NCBI RefSeq assembly: GCF_007641255.1
Contig: NZ_CP036259.1
Location: forward strand, 2,852,001-2,916,000
From: Sporomusa termitida
GTDB taxonomy: Bacteria > Bacillota > Negativicutes > Sporomusales > Sporomusaceae
Direction of reading: 5' to 3'
DNA: 64,000 bases
The notes under the pieces were generated by a model that was not told the origin of the DNA, did no database searches, and saw only the letters and a list, made by a program, of their open reading frames with translations. Position numbers and translations under genes: made by a program. Positions 7,499 to 16,836 of this stretch are shown in pieces (position 1 is the stretch's first letter; every line of letters begins with the position of its first letter).

Positions 7499-8367
7499 TC
7501 CATGTTTAATAGTGACCAGAAATCGGTCGCCAGCTTATTGAGTACATATTCATACGGCAGCCAGCCGTAGCCGGCGTCGCCCCAGGTGCTGCCCCAGGAG
7601 TTGCGGATTAAAAGCGCCCCGGTGGTTTCCCGGTCATATCGGGTGTTTTTAATTTTTAATGTATCGTCATAACCAAAGGTCGCTACTGCGTGGCTCCAAC
7701 TGGCCTTTTCATCCGGGCCGGGACCGGGAATATTGCCGGGAACATCGGTATCGGTAAACGAAGCGAAGCCGTAAAAGCCGAACATGGAAGGCACACCGGC
7801 CGCCAGATACTTTTTTACGCTGCGCAAGACATCGGCCGGGACCGTATTGTTGCCGGCGGGATCGTGGCAGAAATACTGCAACGCCTCGTAATTGTCCGCC
7901 ACTGCGTAGACGAACGAAGTCGGCTCATTATTAAAATCAGGGTCCTTGTCGGTATAGGGCCAGTACTTTTCCGGCGGCACGCCGCACAACGCCAAAGCAC
8001 CCATGGTATCCCGGATGTAGGCCCCTTGATCGCCGGTCACGCTCTGGAGGTTGCGGGCATTTTTATAAATGAATAGCCGCGAGGCAGTAAAATGTTTCCC
8101 AAAGGCCCGGTTCTGAAAGTACTCAATAATGGCCGCCGCCGCATGGGCGGTGCAGGCCCCCAGTTTGCCCTGTTCCGGGACGGGTGTGCTGCACCACTGG
8201 CGCAAATCCATTTTGTCCGGCAGTGGCGTGTCATCCTCAATTTCCAGGCGTTTGATGGTTTCCTGCAGGTTGGGATGGCATTCAGTATAGTCGCGCAGAT
8301 CAGGCAGGGGCGGCAACCAACCCGTCCCCACTTCTCTGTTGTCAGGCAAAATAACATGTGTATTCAT
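7468..8367 (-). CDS. Papain-like (C1A) cysteine peptidase
   Basis: 299 residues, ATG start with a GGAGGA site. All catalytic elements are visible: oxyanion Gln66 and nucleophile Cys72 in EQGKLGACTAHA, His226 in SWSHAVATFGYDD, and Asn256 in LLIRNSWGSTWGDAGYG. The N-terminus (ILPDNREVGTGWLPPLPDLRDY) is the short propeptide-like lead typical of bacterial C1A enzymes. There is no secretion signal, so it is expected to be cytoplasmic unless carried out by another route. It is the core enzyme of the 5.3-9.8 kb island. The target is unknown. Confidence 0.9.
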   Translation of the reverse strand: MNTHVILPDNREVGTGWLPPLPDLRDYTECHPNLQETIKRLEIEDDTPLPDKMDLRQWCSTPVPEQGKLGACTAHAAAAIIEYFQNRAFGKHFTASRLFIYKNARNLQSVTGDQGAYIRDTMGALALCGVPPEKYWPYTDKDPDFNNEPTSFVYAVADNYEALQYFCHDPAGNNTVPADVLRSVKKYLAAGVPSMFGFYGFASFTDTDVPGNIPGPGPDEKASWSHAVATFGYDDTLKIKNTRYDRETTGALLIRNSWGSTWGDAGYGWLPYEYVLNKLATDFWSLLNMEWIATDHFGM

Positions 8368-8385
8368 GACAATCCTCCTTCTCCT

Positions 8386-8667
8386 TTACAGTTGCTGTTC
8401 CAGGTCAGCGATTTCCTCTTCCTGTTGCTTGATGCGCGGAGCCAGGTCGTACAGCACATGTTCCGCACTTTGCTTGACGCGTTGCTCGGCATTTTGGACA
8501 GCCGTCTGGTTTATGGGGCTCTCCAGCGTCCCGCCGGCATCCAGGTCTGCCTTCAAGAGCTCGTTCTGTTCAAATAGTTCCAGTAACGCTTGCGCCTCGT
8601 CGCTTTTCAGTCGCGCCAGCTCGGCCTTTTTCTGCAGCCAGGTATGTTTTCGCTCATTATCGGTCAT
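8386..8667 (-). CDS. Small coiled-coil protein
   Basis: 93 residues with a clear GAGAGGGT ribosome site. Two charged helical stretches (KKAELARLKSDEAQALLELFEQ and the C-terminal IKQQEEEIADLEQQL) with heptad spacing suggest a coiled coil. A short turn rich in Gly, Pro and Asn joins them. No signal peptide. It lies immediately upstream of the protease gene on the same strand (18-base gap). It may be an adaptor or substrate of the protease; that is speculation. Confidence 0.6.
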   Translation of the reverse strand: MTDNERKHTWLQKKAELARLKSDEAQALLELFEQNELLKADLDAGGTLESPINQTAVQNAEQRVKQSAEHVLYDLAPRIKQQEEEIADLEQQL

Positions 8668-8715
8668 ATGTACCCTCTCCCTCTATAAAAATTTGTTATC
8701 CCGTTATTTCCCTGC

Positions 8716-9011
8716 TTACGTACCTTGTCTCTGGAGTTGTTTATACAGCGCCAGAAAGGTCTTGATCTCGCCGGCCATTTCTTCTTGCAGCAGCCGGGCC
8801 AACACTAATGAGTATTTTCCCGTTTGATCCCGGCTTCCCGTTTGCGGGCGAACCGCACGATCTCGATTTTGGGATTGAGCTTGGCCGAGAATTTAGCCCA
8901 CACTTCCGGTGGATTCCCAGGTTGCCAGAACCGGCGACCGGGGTTGGCGGCGGCGACAAACGGCGCGCTTGGTAGTGCCCTGACCAGGGCAAGCCGTTTT
9001 GTTTTTTGCAT
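8716..9011 (-). pseudogene. Frameshifted small gene upstream of the coiled-coil gene
   Basis: Starts at ATG 9011 behind AAAGGAGC. Frame 1 encodes MQKTKRLALVRALPSAPF through REAGIKREN and then stops. The other frame continues as KYSLVLARLLQEEMAGEIKTFLALYKQL and stops at 8716. Restoring one A in the run at about 8818-8821 joins both parts into one protein of about 98 residues with an amphipathic C-terminal helix. A single-base deletion in a homopolymer is the simplest explanation. The product is not recognised. Confidence 0.55.
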
Positions 9012-9057
9012 GGTCCTTGCTCCTTTCGTTGGCGATATGCAAAGACAGGGTCCTATG

Positions 9058-9095
9058 AGCAAACAGGCCCGGACAGTTGTCCGGGCCTGTTTGCT
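9058..9095. other. Long GC-rich hairpin
   Basis: An 18-bp perfect inverted repeat (9058-9075 and 9078-9095) with a 2-base loop, lying between the CHAT-like gene and the frameshifted small gene. A run of five T follows at 9102-9106 on the plus strand but none on the minus strand, so it does not look like a terminator for the minus-strand genes around it. It may be an RNA processing or stability element. Confidence 0.5.
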
Positions 9096-9120
9096 GCCTG
9101 ATTTTTGTGTGACGGCCGGA

Positions 9121-9215
9121 CGGGGCGTTGATTCCCGGCGGAAGCGCCCGCCAGGTCGCGGCAAAAGCCGCTCCCAGCGAATTGCCAAAGCATAGCACGT
9201 TGGTAAAAGGAACCT
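9121..9215 (-). pseudogene. Possible remnant of a second CHAT-like gene
   Basis: Directly after the stop of the CHAT-like gene, one minus-strand frame reads FTNVLCFGNSLGAAFAATWR then ALPPGIN. This resembles the C-terminal part of that gene (LFVGLGNSVGIAYRQAWQQLP). It looks like the last piece of a duplicated copy and then runs into the long hairpin. The match is short, so the call is tentative. Confidence 0.3.
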
Positions 9216-9787
9216 CACTTATGGATTCCTACTTCGGCCGGATTAAGGGATAGCCTATAGCGTAAAGCTATCGCCAAGGGGCGAATATCCTGCAGTTCTA
9301 CAGGCAGTTGCTGCCAAGCTTGCCTATACGCTATGCCGACCGAATTGCCTAACCCGACGAACAAATAAAACAAGGCCGTGAATTTTTGCCGCACCGCGGC
9401 AGTACATAGTTTTTTATCCGCACCGATAACAAAATTTATGTTATCATCGTCAGTAAGCATAAAATCTTTATTCAGGGGGCCGTTGAAATATATCAGTTCC
9501 GTATTGGCGCCGGCCTCGGCGATGCTGCTTAAAACCTCAGTCATCGGCCAGGATCGGTTGCGGCTGCGGACCGTACCAAAATACACCCGGCCGTTCTCCA
9601 TAAATTCAGCGGCGATATGTACGATCTGAGGGCGGTGTTTTGCTACGGCCGCCTGGAGCGCGGCCAGATTGGCCACCGGTTCCTTAATCAGGTTAAAGGG
9701 CCGGCATTGTTGCACCGACTGCGTCAATGCAAGAGTTTTTTTCATCTCCTGCAGTCTGGGATTAGGGGAAAACAGCGGCACCAGCAT
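9215..9787 (-). CDS. CHAT-domain-like protein, catalytic residues not conserved
   Basis: 190 residues from the ATG behind AAGGAGGAG; an earlier ATG at 9832 is also possible and would add 15 residues. The order of elements follows the CHAT caspase-like fold: LVPLFSPNPRLQEM at the start, QIVHIAAEF where CHAT proteins have His-Gly, TELIYFNG where the nucleophile strand ends, INFVIGADKKLC, and FTALFYLFVGLGNSVGIAYRQAW at the end. The usual HG and Cys are not seen at the expected places (HIAAEF and YFNG). It may be a non-catalytic member. Assignment rests on pattern only. It is the first gene of the protease island. Confidence 0.5.
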   Translation of the reverse strand: MLVPLFSPNPRLQEMKKTLALTQSVQQCRPFNLIKEPVANLAALQAAVAKHRPQIVHIAAEFMENGRVYFGTVRSRNRSWPMTEVLSSIAEAGANTELIYFNGPLNKDFMLTDDDNINFVIGADKKLCTAAVRQKFTALFYLFVGLGNSVGIAYRQAWQQLPVELQDIRPLAIALRYRLSLNPAEVGIHK

Positions 9788-9900
9788 AATCAGCTCCTCC
9801 TTGGTTATGGTCGCAGCTTGTACTTGGTTCATAGCCTCCACCTCTTATTGTGCTTTTATTATGTTCTTGCCGCAAATCCTCGCCAATTCTCCGGCAAAAT

Positions 9901-9930
9901 CATAAGAAAAGACTTGGCTTGTGCCAAGTC
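9901..9930 (-). terminator. Intrinsic terminator after the beta-propeller gene
   Basis: Perfect 8-bp stem (9911-9918 and 9923-9930, GACTTGGC type) with a 4-base loop. On the minus strand it is followed by TTTTCTTATG. It lies 150 bases beyond the stop of the beta-propeller gene. Two further short inverted repeats (9972-9993 and 10007-10055) lie in the same gap, and no gene is visible there. Confidence 0.6.
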
Positions 9931-10077
9931 CCTTAGGACGCCGGCAGAAGCCTTAGTCGTTCTTATGTCCACAGAATTTATTTGTAAATTCTGGCAGACT
10001 AATAAATGAATCCGCACCGTTCCGTAAGTGCCTGAGTATAAACGATGCGGATTCAGCTACAATCTTACATTAGCAAA

Positions 10078-11406
10078 CTATTTTTTCTCTTGCGCTGCTG
10101 CCGCTTGCACTGCTGCTGCTTTGAATTTCTCAAGCTCTTCAGGCGGTAACATCACTTTGGCATGTTTAGTATGGGAAGCGCCTCTGGCGAAGGCACGCGG
10201 AGCTGCGCTAGCAGCCGGAATAACCACGGCGGCGGTATTCAGCTGTCCATAAACCTCATGCGGATCGTCAATACCTAAACCTTGGGGATTAGTAGTAGCA
10301 TTATAGAGTCCTGCATTTGCACGAAGAGTCAACGCACTGCTTGACAAAGCAACGGAAGTATCAATCGTATAAATTTCTGTTGCCCGCACAAACCACAGTA
10401 CGATTCCGTCGTAAGCCAACAGCCAAGTAGCGCCGGACGGAACTGTCGCTGAATAGGTGCTTGATGTTCCAAAATTACCTGCTTTTAGACTTGCTTGAGT
10501 CGTTCTTACTAATCTATAGGTATAGTTTGAATAGCTACCATCAAAATTGGCTGTCAATACATAGGCATTGGCATCAACCAGCGCAACATCGACATAATCA
10601 CCGGCAGTAACAGGAGTAACTATGCCAATAGTTTGTGTTACAGCTGGTGGACTAGCATTAAGATCTACCACCTGCAATCGGGAAGTAGCATTGCCGCCAG
10701 GCTGTTGTACTCCCCCGAAGCTGGTCACATAGGCAAAGTTGTCCGCAGCAATAGCTATTGAATTGGCGTTGGCATTAAGATCAATAGTTGCAGCCAAATC
10801 ACCGGTAGCTGCTTCGACAAGCACAAGCTGTGAATTCCCATAATTAGAATAACCTTCAGCATTGATAAACAATGCGGCTAAATAAAGTGTTCCATCAATT
10901 TCAACAGCATCCATATCCACGCCATGGCCTTCTTTACCCGCTAGTGGTGTATACGTGAAAAACGGATTGCCGCTGGCCGCATTGAACGTTGTCAGATCAA
11001 CCTTAATAATGTCTTGGCTGTCATAGCCCATGAGGAACATATCGTTACCGTTCGTGACAATACTATAGGGGTTATTGATATCCCAATTGGTATCTGTCCT
11101 AACTACAGGCGTTCCCCATATACCATTAGCAGCCGGATCAAAAATACCGTATAAAGAACTGGTAGGGCTATACGTATAATCTACTACCAACGCTTTGTAT
11201 TCTGAACCCTTCACAAAATTGAGAACGCGCGCATCATGCCCCTCAAAGTAGTTGCCTCCCGGTAACGTTTTTACCACTCCCGCATGTACGGTTCCGGCAC
11301 TATCGACCTGACTGATGCAACCGTAAGGGTCTCCCGGTGTAGTATAATCCTTCATTACACCTGCCGCCAATACCGATTCTTGTAACAAGGCTCTTGGTTC
11401 TGACAT
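10078..11406 (-). CDS. Beta-propeller (NHL/YVTN-like) protein
   Basis: 442 residues when started at the ATG behind AAAGGTGG (spacing 8). The sequence is a series of short beta-rich blades (YSIVTNGNDMFLMGYDS, LVLVEAATGDLAATID, IAIAADNFAYVTSFGG) like a YVTN or NHL propeller. The last 60 residues are an Ala-rich, basic, helical tail (LPPEELEKFKAAAVQAAAAQ). No clear signal peptide is present at this start. It lies 136 bases downstream of the autotransporter/TonB fusion on the same strand, likely in one transcript under the cobalamin riboswitch, so it may bind or handle the same ligand. That link is inference. Confidence 0.65.
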   Translation of the reverse strand: MSEPRALLQESVLAAGVMKDYTTPGDPYGCISQVDSAGTVHAGVVKTLPGGNYFEGHDARVLNFVKGSEYKALVVDYTYSPTSSLYGIFDPAANGIWGTPVVRTDTNWDINNPYSIVTNGNDMFLMGYDSQDIIKVDLTTFNAASGNPFFTYTPLAGKEGHGVDMDAVEIDGTLYLAALFINAEGYSNYGNSQLVLVEAATGDLAATIDLNANANSIAIAADNFAYVTSFGGVQQPGGNATSRLQVVDLNASPPAVTQTIGIVTPVTAGDYVDVALVDANAYVLTANFDGSYSNYTYRLVRTTQASLKAGNFGTSSTYSATVPSGATWLLAYDGIVLWFVRATEIYTIDTSVALSSSALTLRANAGLYNATTNPQGLGIDDPHEVYGQLNTAAVVIPAASAAPRAFARGASHTKHAKVMLPPEELEKFKAAAVQAAAAQEKK

Positions 11407-11541
11407 TTGACAAACCACCTTTCCGTTTTATATTTTTTTGACACAGGAGCAACCTGGCATCGGCAGCGCTGCTGCCGAACCGGTTACTGACCGTATCTAT
11501 TATTGCTGTGCCTGCTATGAAACAAGCACCAACAAACCCCA

Positions 11542-14500
11542 TTAGAAACTATATTCCAGTGTCGCGTAATATATGCGGCCGGCTAAGGGATAATTATTCG
11601 TATAGATTGCTTTGCCGTAAGTTTTGGTAACCTCCGGTCCTTTATCAAAAATGTCGTTGATACCAGCCGCCAGTTTCCAATTGTTGTCGAATTTATATTT
11701 AGCGCCGATATTAAAGGTGCTGAGACCATCCATCCACCAATTGTCTCGATCCTCCGGATCTTCGCCGTTAGTGGTCTGGCCGATAAACTGCTCGGCCATG
11801 TAATTATATTCAATAAAGGTGTTCAATTTATCACCCGGCCACCGGTAATCCAGACGCGCGTTTACGACCCATTCCGGCGTATACGAAATCGAGGTCTTGG
11901 CACTGTTGCTCTCGACATCCCTCAAGGACTTGGCCCCTGCATATTCCGGTTTTTGCCAGGTTCCGGCCAAGGTTAGGTTCAAGCGCTGCCATTTCATATT
12001 GTGGGTCAGTTCGAGGCCATGGACCTTGGCTTCGTCCATCGGGAAATAGGTGCTGGGCGCATTGGGCACCATCGGCATCCACAGCGCGAATTGATTTTTG
12101 GCCCGGCGCTGGAACCAGGTCAGGACGGTATCGGTATCGGCTTGGGCCAGCTCGCCTTGCCAGTTAACGCTGAAGTCAAACTGGCTGCCGCTTTCCCAAG
12201 TGCCGCGCGAACCGGCGTCGAATAGTTTGTTGGCGCCGGGATTAGGAATAATGGTCGCGCCGTCGCCAAACAATTCATAGAAATTCGGATGGCGGTTATA
12301 GGTGCCCCAACTGGTCTTAACGCTCCAATGGTCGTTGAGCTGTTTTTGCAAGGCGGTGCCGGCCGACCATTGCCATTTTTTATCGGCTTCATTCATCGTC
12401 TCCATGTCCACCTTTTCGGCTCGCACGACCGGCGTCAGCTTGAAATCACCGGCCTCATTCAGGGTAATGGTATCCTGCAGACTGAAATGGTACTCCAGGA
12501 TTTTATATTGATCGATATATTTTCGATTGCCTAAACCAAGATTCAAATTCAGGGTATCCTGTTCGCTGACATTGGCCTTCATGGTTTCACGACTGACGTC
12601 GCCGCTGAATTCCAATAAGTGACTGTCGCCCATTTTGTAGGCCGTATTCAGGTTAAAGCCCCATTTTTTCGAATGGTAATGGGCCCACAGTGTCCCCGGA
12701 TATTGCGGGTCTTCCATACCGACGACAGCGCCGGGTATGGGGGCGTTGGAAACCCCTGCCGCCAGCAAAGCGGCGAGACGTTTATAATAGCCGGTGTTAA
12801 AATAATCCTTTTTGTTGTCCAGATAGCTGACCTGCCAGCCCCAATCCAGGTTGCCCGCCGTAGCCCGGCGGCCCAGCAGGAATTCCTTCTGGTCAATATC
12901 CTGCGCCCGGTCCCAAAAGCCCTTTTCATAGTTTTCTTTATTGAGATTAATCAAGGTGCTTGGTACGCCCGGGTTATAGCCCTCATTAGGATAAAGATTA
13001 TTACCGACACTGGCCGGCAGTTCCTCATGGAGTTTTTTCCAGGACACCTTGGCCAGCCACTGCTCGTCCTGCCATTTCACCATGCCGTTGCTGTTTTGGT
13101 AGCCGTTGCTTGCCCGCTTAACATCTCCCTCCCAATAGCGGGGGCTATCGTGGGGATACGTATTATGAGCATAAAAATCAAAATCGCCGCCCCAGATATC
13201 GCGCTGGAAGGTTGCCAGCAAGCTGCCGCTGCCGACCGGCGCCGTAAACTGGTAATTACCGGTATAGCCGCCGTAGGATTTCACGCCTTGCGACACCATG
13301 CCGCCCAATTGATCCGGTTTTTTGGTGACAATGTTGATCACGCCGCCCAGCGGAGCGCCGCCGAACCGGGCCGGCACATAACCGCGGTAGACTTCGATAC
13401 GCTCGACATTATCCACCGGTATGGCTGAGAGATTAACCGCGCTTTCGCTGTTGAGGTTCATTAACACCCCGTCGACAAAGACCTTAACCTGCGCGCCGGT
13501 TGCGCCGCGCACCCGGGCAACCGTATAGTGACCGGCGCCGGTGATGCGCTGCACATAGAGCCCCGGCACCGCTTCCAGCATCGCCGGCAGGTCCTTTTGT
13601 TCCCCCTTATAGGTATTGGGATAAATAACCGATACCTGGCCGGGGCTCAACTTCTTTTCCCAGTCAGGCCGGGCCGCCTCGACGGTGACGGGGGCAAAGG
13701 CAAATTCACTGGCGGCGCCGGTTGGCAGCGTGACCACAGTTGTGTCTGCTGTCACTGCCGGTGCAGCCTCACTGGCCGAATAGCTTACAGTCGTATTGTC
13801 TTGATTTTCAGCATTACCTGCTGTTTCAGGACGATTGGGTTCTGCTACACTTGGCGGTACTTCTGTTGGCGCCGTCACCTGCCGCTCCGGCAGTCGCGGC
13901 TCAACCGGCGGCGCCTGTCCCATCACTACGGTCGTTGTCTGGGCCTTGTCAGCGCCAGGCACTGCGGCCGCACTGCCGCTGTCAGCGGCGGCCCCGCTGC
14001 CGGTCACGCCTTTGCCGCCGCCAAAGCCGCCCCAGGCAAAGTCCAGCTTGCCGTCAATGCGCCAGTCACTGCCGATATCGCTGCCGGTCGTTTTTACAAA
14101 ATCAAGATTTAAATTGCCGTCCGGTGAAATCTTCATCGTGCCGCCGACATTAAATTCCCACCAGGTATCCTTGCCGCCGGCAGCGGCGATAGATCGGTTT
14201 TGATAGCCATACACGGCATGAATATCCTGTTCGCCGGCAAATTCATGGGCCAGATTGACGCCGGCATAGATGGTGCCTTTGTCGTTGATTTCTTTGCCCA
14301 AGCGCAGATGCAGCCTGCCGGTGGCATTGTCATACCCTCTTTGATTAATCCGCAAATGATTGCTGAGTTGATACGTGGTTGCGTCAACATGCCCCAGGAA
14401 GAAGGAGGCGGCCGGTTCCCACCACCAGTTGTCCGCCAAAGCATTGAGCTTACCGTATTGCAGGCCCATTCCGTAGCCCCAGGTGCGGGACGTACCGTCA

Positions 14501-16836
14501 ACTATGCCGCTGTTACCCGTACCGTCGCCCAGATTGGCAACCATGCTGAATTCATTTTTCAGTTTGCTTGCGGTTACGCCTGCATCAAGATAATGCCCTT
14601 TATCGCCAACCCAGGTGCCGTACAATCCGCCGCCGAGGCTGTCTTGCTCCCCGCTGCCGCTTTGCGTAGTCGACTTGCCGTCAATTTTATTGAGATAAAA
14701 ACCGGTATAAACTCTGCCGTTGTAGAAGGCTTTATTTAAAAGCTTGTCGTAACCGACTTGAACCCCGTTATAGCTTTGGTCAAAGCTGCCGCCATAACGG
14801 CTCTTGCCGTCGACTTTGCCGTGATAAGCCTGGGCCCAGACGTTTTCCCGGCCGTCGCCGTCAGCCCCTGCCGCACTGTACAGGTCGGTGCTGCCGCCAT
14901 AGCGGCCATGCAAATCAGCGGTACGGCGGAACATATTCAGGTAACTGCTGCGCCATAGGTTATTATTGATAATCGAATTGTCGCTGACGGCTTTACCGGT
15001 CGTCGACATTTCGCCGGTATCAACAAAGCTATAGCTCTTCAGCCACCAGGCGGTTCCTTTTTTCGCAGCCGCATCCTCAGGATCGGTGAAATAGTTATCG
15101 GTCTGCTCAATCACCGGCGTAATCTCATAGGTGCTGAGGACGCCGTCGGCAACAGATGTTTGCGCCGTCACGGTAAAGTTTTCGGCGCCGTTTAAGATGC
15201 CTACTAATACCGGCAAATTAACCTGCCCACTATCGTTGCTTCTTAGCACGGCTTCTCCCGCCGGCAGATATCCTAAGCCCGGCACCCAGCCCAACTGCAG
15301 GTTTAGATTGGTTTTGCCATATTGCGCGTCGGCCTGCGTAGCCGTTGTAATATAAACGCTGTCGGTATTGCCGGTGCTAAAATACATCGCCGAGTTGAAA
15401 TCGTTCGGGGTCACAAACCCTCTATCACTAATTTTGCCAGTCCCGCTAGCCGGCGCATGCTGCAGCGCGGCATCCATGCTGTAATTGCCTAAACGAAAGG
15501 TGGTGCCTGCCGCTAACGTCGCATTTTCAATAAACAGACTGCGGGCAATCTTGTGTAGAGAGTATCTATTGGGTTCATTGGTGTATTCGCTGAAATCAAC
15601 TATTTTGCCGATTACATTGTCATACAGAAAATAGCCCTGAATAAGGCCGATCTCACCGTTGCTGATTGCACCAGAATCATTATAATTAATAACATGATTG
15701 ATCAATGGATCCTCGCCTGAGGTATTCGCATAAGTTAAGTCGATAACAGAATTGCTAACGGTGCTTACATCTTTTACCGTAATCGCCGTTCTTACATCGG
15801 CTGGCAGAGGATCTAAGCTTTGACCATTTTGCCAGTCTATCGTGCCGCCGCTGCTGTTAGGAATAAGATTGCCGTCACTGTCCATAACCCAGTTCTTATT
15901 AATAGCATAATCCGTATCCAGAACCGAGCCGCTTGCCCCATAGAGCACCCGGTCCAGCGGCCGCCAGCTATTGTCGCTGGACTCGCCGACTTTTACTTCA
16001 TTATAGGCGTAAGTTTTCTGTCCCGGCGTTAGGTTGGCAACAGTTTGCGTAAATTGAAACAAGCTGGAGGTGTCTTCCAGTTTTAATGCACTCTCTCCCA
16101 CTACCTCGTAGTCAGGTAGCGTAGCAATAATCGTATTCACATCTGGCATAGTCATCCCCTGCATTTTGGCTAATTCGGCGTCCGTAAGCTTAACTAGGTA
16201 GTATTCATATTGCGGCGCATATTCCTTTACAAAATCCGCCAGTTGCTGTTCTTTGTCACTGCCGTCAGGAAGAGCCATAATATCCGCCAAACGCTGCTGG
16301 GTAGCAATATCTAACAGGTTCTTCTCATTAGCATTAATTACATTGGTAACGCCAGTACCTACGAAACCTTTTGTAAGCCAGTTGGATCCGCTTACCCCCG
16401 TGACGACCGACCAACAATACAACTTTCCGTTTATTTTGACCGCCAAGGCATTATACTGCATATTTTGCGGATTGTTGCCGGCATCCGCCAGGGGAGTTAT
16501 GGCCCTGAACAAATTTCTTGCCCCTGTCAGTCCAAAAAGATTATAATTGGTGCCATTATAGGTATAATTCAATTGCGAACTGTTAATCTGTAGCGGATAA
16601 TAGCTAGTAGCCTCATTCGCCGGCTGATAACCGCCACTCAGAAAAGCATCCCTGCTCCCGGTTCCCGGATCTATATATTGGTAATCAGCCGTAGTGTTGT
16701 TCGCCCAAGCGACCGCCGGCAAGGCCATTACCCCCAGCGCCAGTGTACAGGCGACACAAGCCACCCGGCTTTTCGCGCCACAGCGATCGCGAACTGATTT
16801 CGCCCGGCCGTTATTTTTCGCCAGTTCGGATACCAC
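11542..16836 (-). CDS. Fusion protein: passenger + autotransporter barrel + TonB-dependent receptor
   Basis: 1764 residues from GTG 16836. Residues 1-45 are a signal peptide (hydrophobic ACTLALGVMALPAVAWA, cleavage before NN). Residues about 46-650 are a beta-rich passenger without recognised domains. Residues about 660-935 are an autotransporter beta-domain (NVWAQAYHGKVDG through GKLDFAWGG). An Ala/Pro-rich linker follows to about 1045. Residues about 1046-1175 are a TonB plug (FAFAPVTVEAARPDW, VFVDGVLMN, VERIEVYRG, GGVINIVTKKP). The rest is a receptor barrel ending in YYATLEYSF. Two outer-membrane barrels in one chain are highly unusual. A cobalamin riboswitch upstream suggests corrinoid uptake. 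An extended signal-peptide region lies further upstream in a disrupted frame (see finding). Confidence 0.85.
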   Translation of the reverse strand: MVSELAKNNGRAKSVRDRCGAKSRVACVACTLALGVMALPAVAWANNTTADYQYIDPGTGSRDAFLSGGYQPANEATSYYPLQINSSQLNYTYNGTNYNLFGLTGARNLFRAITPLADAGNNPQNMQYNALAVKINGKLYCWSVVTGVSGSNWLTKGFVGTGVTNVINANEKNLLDIATQQRLADIMALPDGSDKEQQLADFVKEYAPQYEYYLVKLTDAELAKMQGMTMPDVNTIIATLPDYEVVGESALKLEDTSSLFQFTQTVANLTPGQKTYAYNEVKVGESSDNSWRPLDRVLYGASGSVLDTDYAINKNWVMDSDGNLIPNSSGGTIDWQNGQSLDPLPADVRTAITVKDVSTVSNSVIDLTYANTSGEDPLINHVINYNDSGAISNGEIGLIQGYFLYDNVIGKIVDFSEYTNEPNRYSLHKIARSLFIENATLAAGTTFRLGNYSMDAALQHAPASGTGKISDRGFVTPNDFNSAMYFSTGNTDSVYITTATQADAQYGKTNLNLQLGWVPGLGYLPAGEAVLRSNDSGQVNLPVLVGILNGAENFTVTAQTSVADGVLSTYEITPVIEQTDNYFTDPEDAAAKKGTAWWLKSYSFVDTGEMSTTGKAVSDNSIINNNLWRSSYLNMFRRTADLHGRYGGSTDLYSAAGADGDGRENVWAQAYHGKVDGKSRYGGSFDQSYNGVQVGYDKLLNKAFYNGRVYTGFYLNKIDGKSTTQSGSGEQDSLGGGLYGTWVGDKGHYLDAGVTASKLKNEFSMVANLGDGTGNSGIVDGTSRTWGYGMGLQYGKLNALADNWWWEPAASFFLGHVDATTYQLSNHLRINQRGYDNATGRLHLRLGKEINDKGTIYAGVNLAHEFAGEQDIHAVYGYQNRSIAAAGGKDTWWEFNVGGTMKISPDGNLNLDFVKTTGSDIGSDWRIDGKLDFAWGGFGGGKGVTGSGAAADSGSAAAVPGADKAQTTTVVMGQAPPVEPRLPERQVTAPTEVPPSVAEPNRPETAGNAENQDNTTVSYSASEAAPAVTADTTVVTLPTGAASEFAFAPVTVEAARPDWEKKLSPGQVSVIYPNTYKGEQKDLPAMLEAVPGLYVQRITGAGHYTVARVRGATGAQVKVFVDGVLMNLNSESAVNLSAIPVDNVERIEVYRGYVPARFGGAPLGGVINIVTKKPDQLGGMVSQGVKSYGGYTGNYQFTAPVGSGSLLATFQRDIWGGDFDFYAHNTYPHDSPRYWEGDVKRASNGYQNSNGMVKWQDEQWLAKVSWKKLHEELPASVGNNLYPNEGYNPGVPSTLINLNKENYEKGFWDRAQDIDQKEFLLGRRATAGNLDWGWQVSYLDNKKDYFNTGYYKRLAALLAAGVSNAPIPGAVVGMEDPQYPGTLWAHYHSKKWGFNLNTAYKMGDSHLLEFSGDVSRETMKANVSEQDTLNLNLGLGNRKYIDQYKILEYHFSLQDTITLNEAGDFKLTPVVRAEKVDMETMNEADKKWQWSAGTALQKQLNDHWSVKTSWGTYNRHPNFYELFGDGATIIPNPGANKLFDAGSRGTWESGSQFDFSVNWQGELAQADTDTVLTWFQRRAKNQFALWMPMVPNAPSTYFPMDEAKVHGLELTHNMKWQRLNLTLAGTWQKPEYAGAKSLRDVESNSAKTSISYTPEWVVNARLDYRWPGDKLNTFIEYNYMAEQFIGQTTNGEDPEDRDNWWMDGLSTFNIGAKYKFDNNWKLAAGINDIFDKGPEVTKTYGKAIYTNNYPLAGRIYYATLEYSF

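Noticed and set aside
8805-8830. Programmed -1 frameshift in the small gene
   Set aside because: GGGAAAA is present but not in the reading phase required for tandem slippage, and no downstream stimulator is obvious. A single-base deletion in the A run is simpler.
12619-13428. 269-codon plus-strand frame within the fusion gene
   Set aside because: Antisense shadow of the TonB-receptor region; no start signal and no domain.
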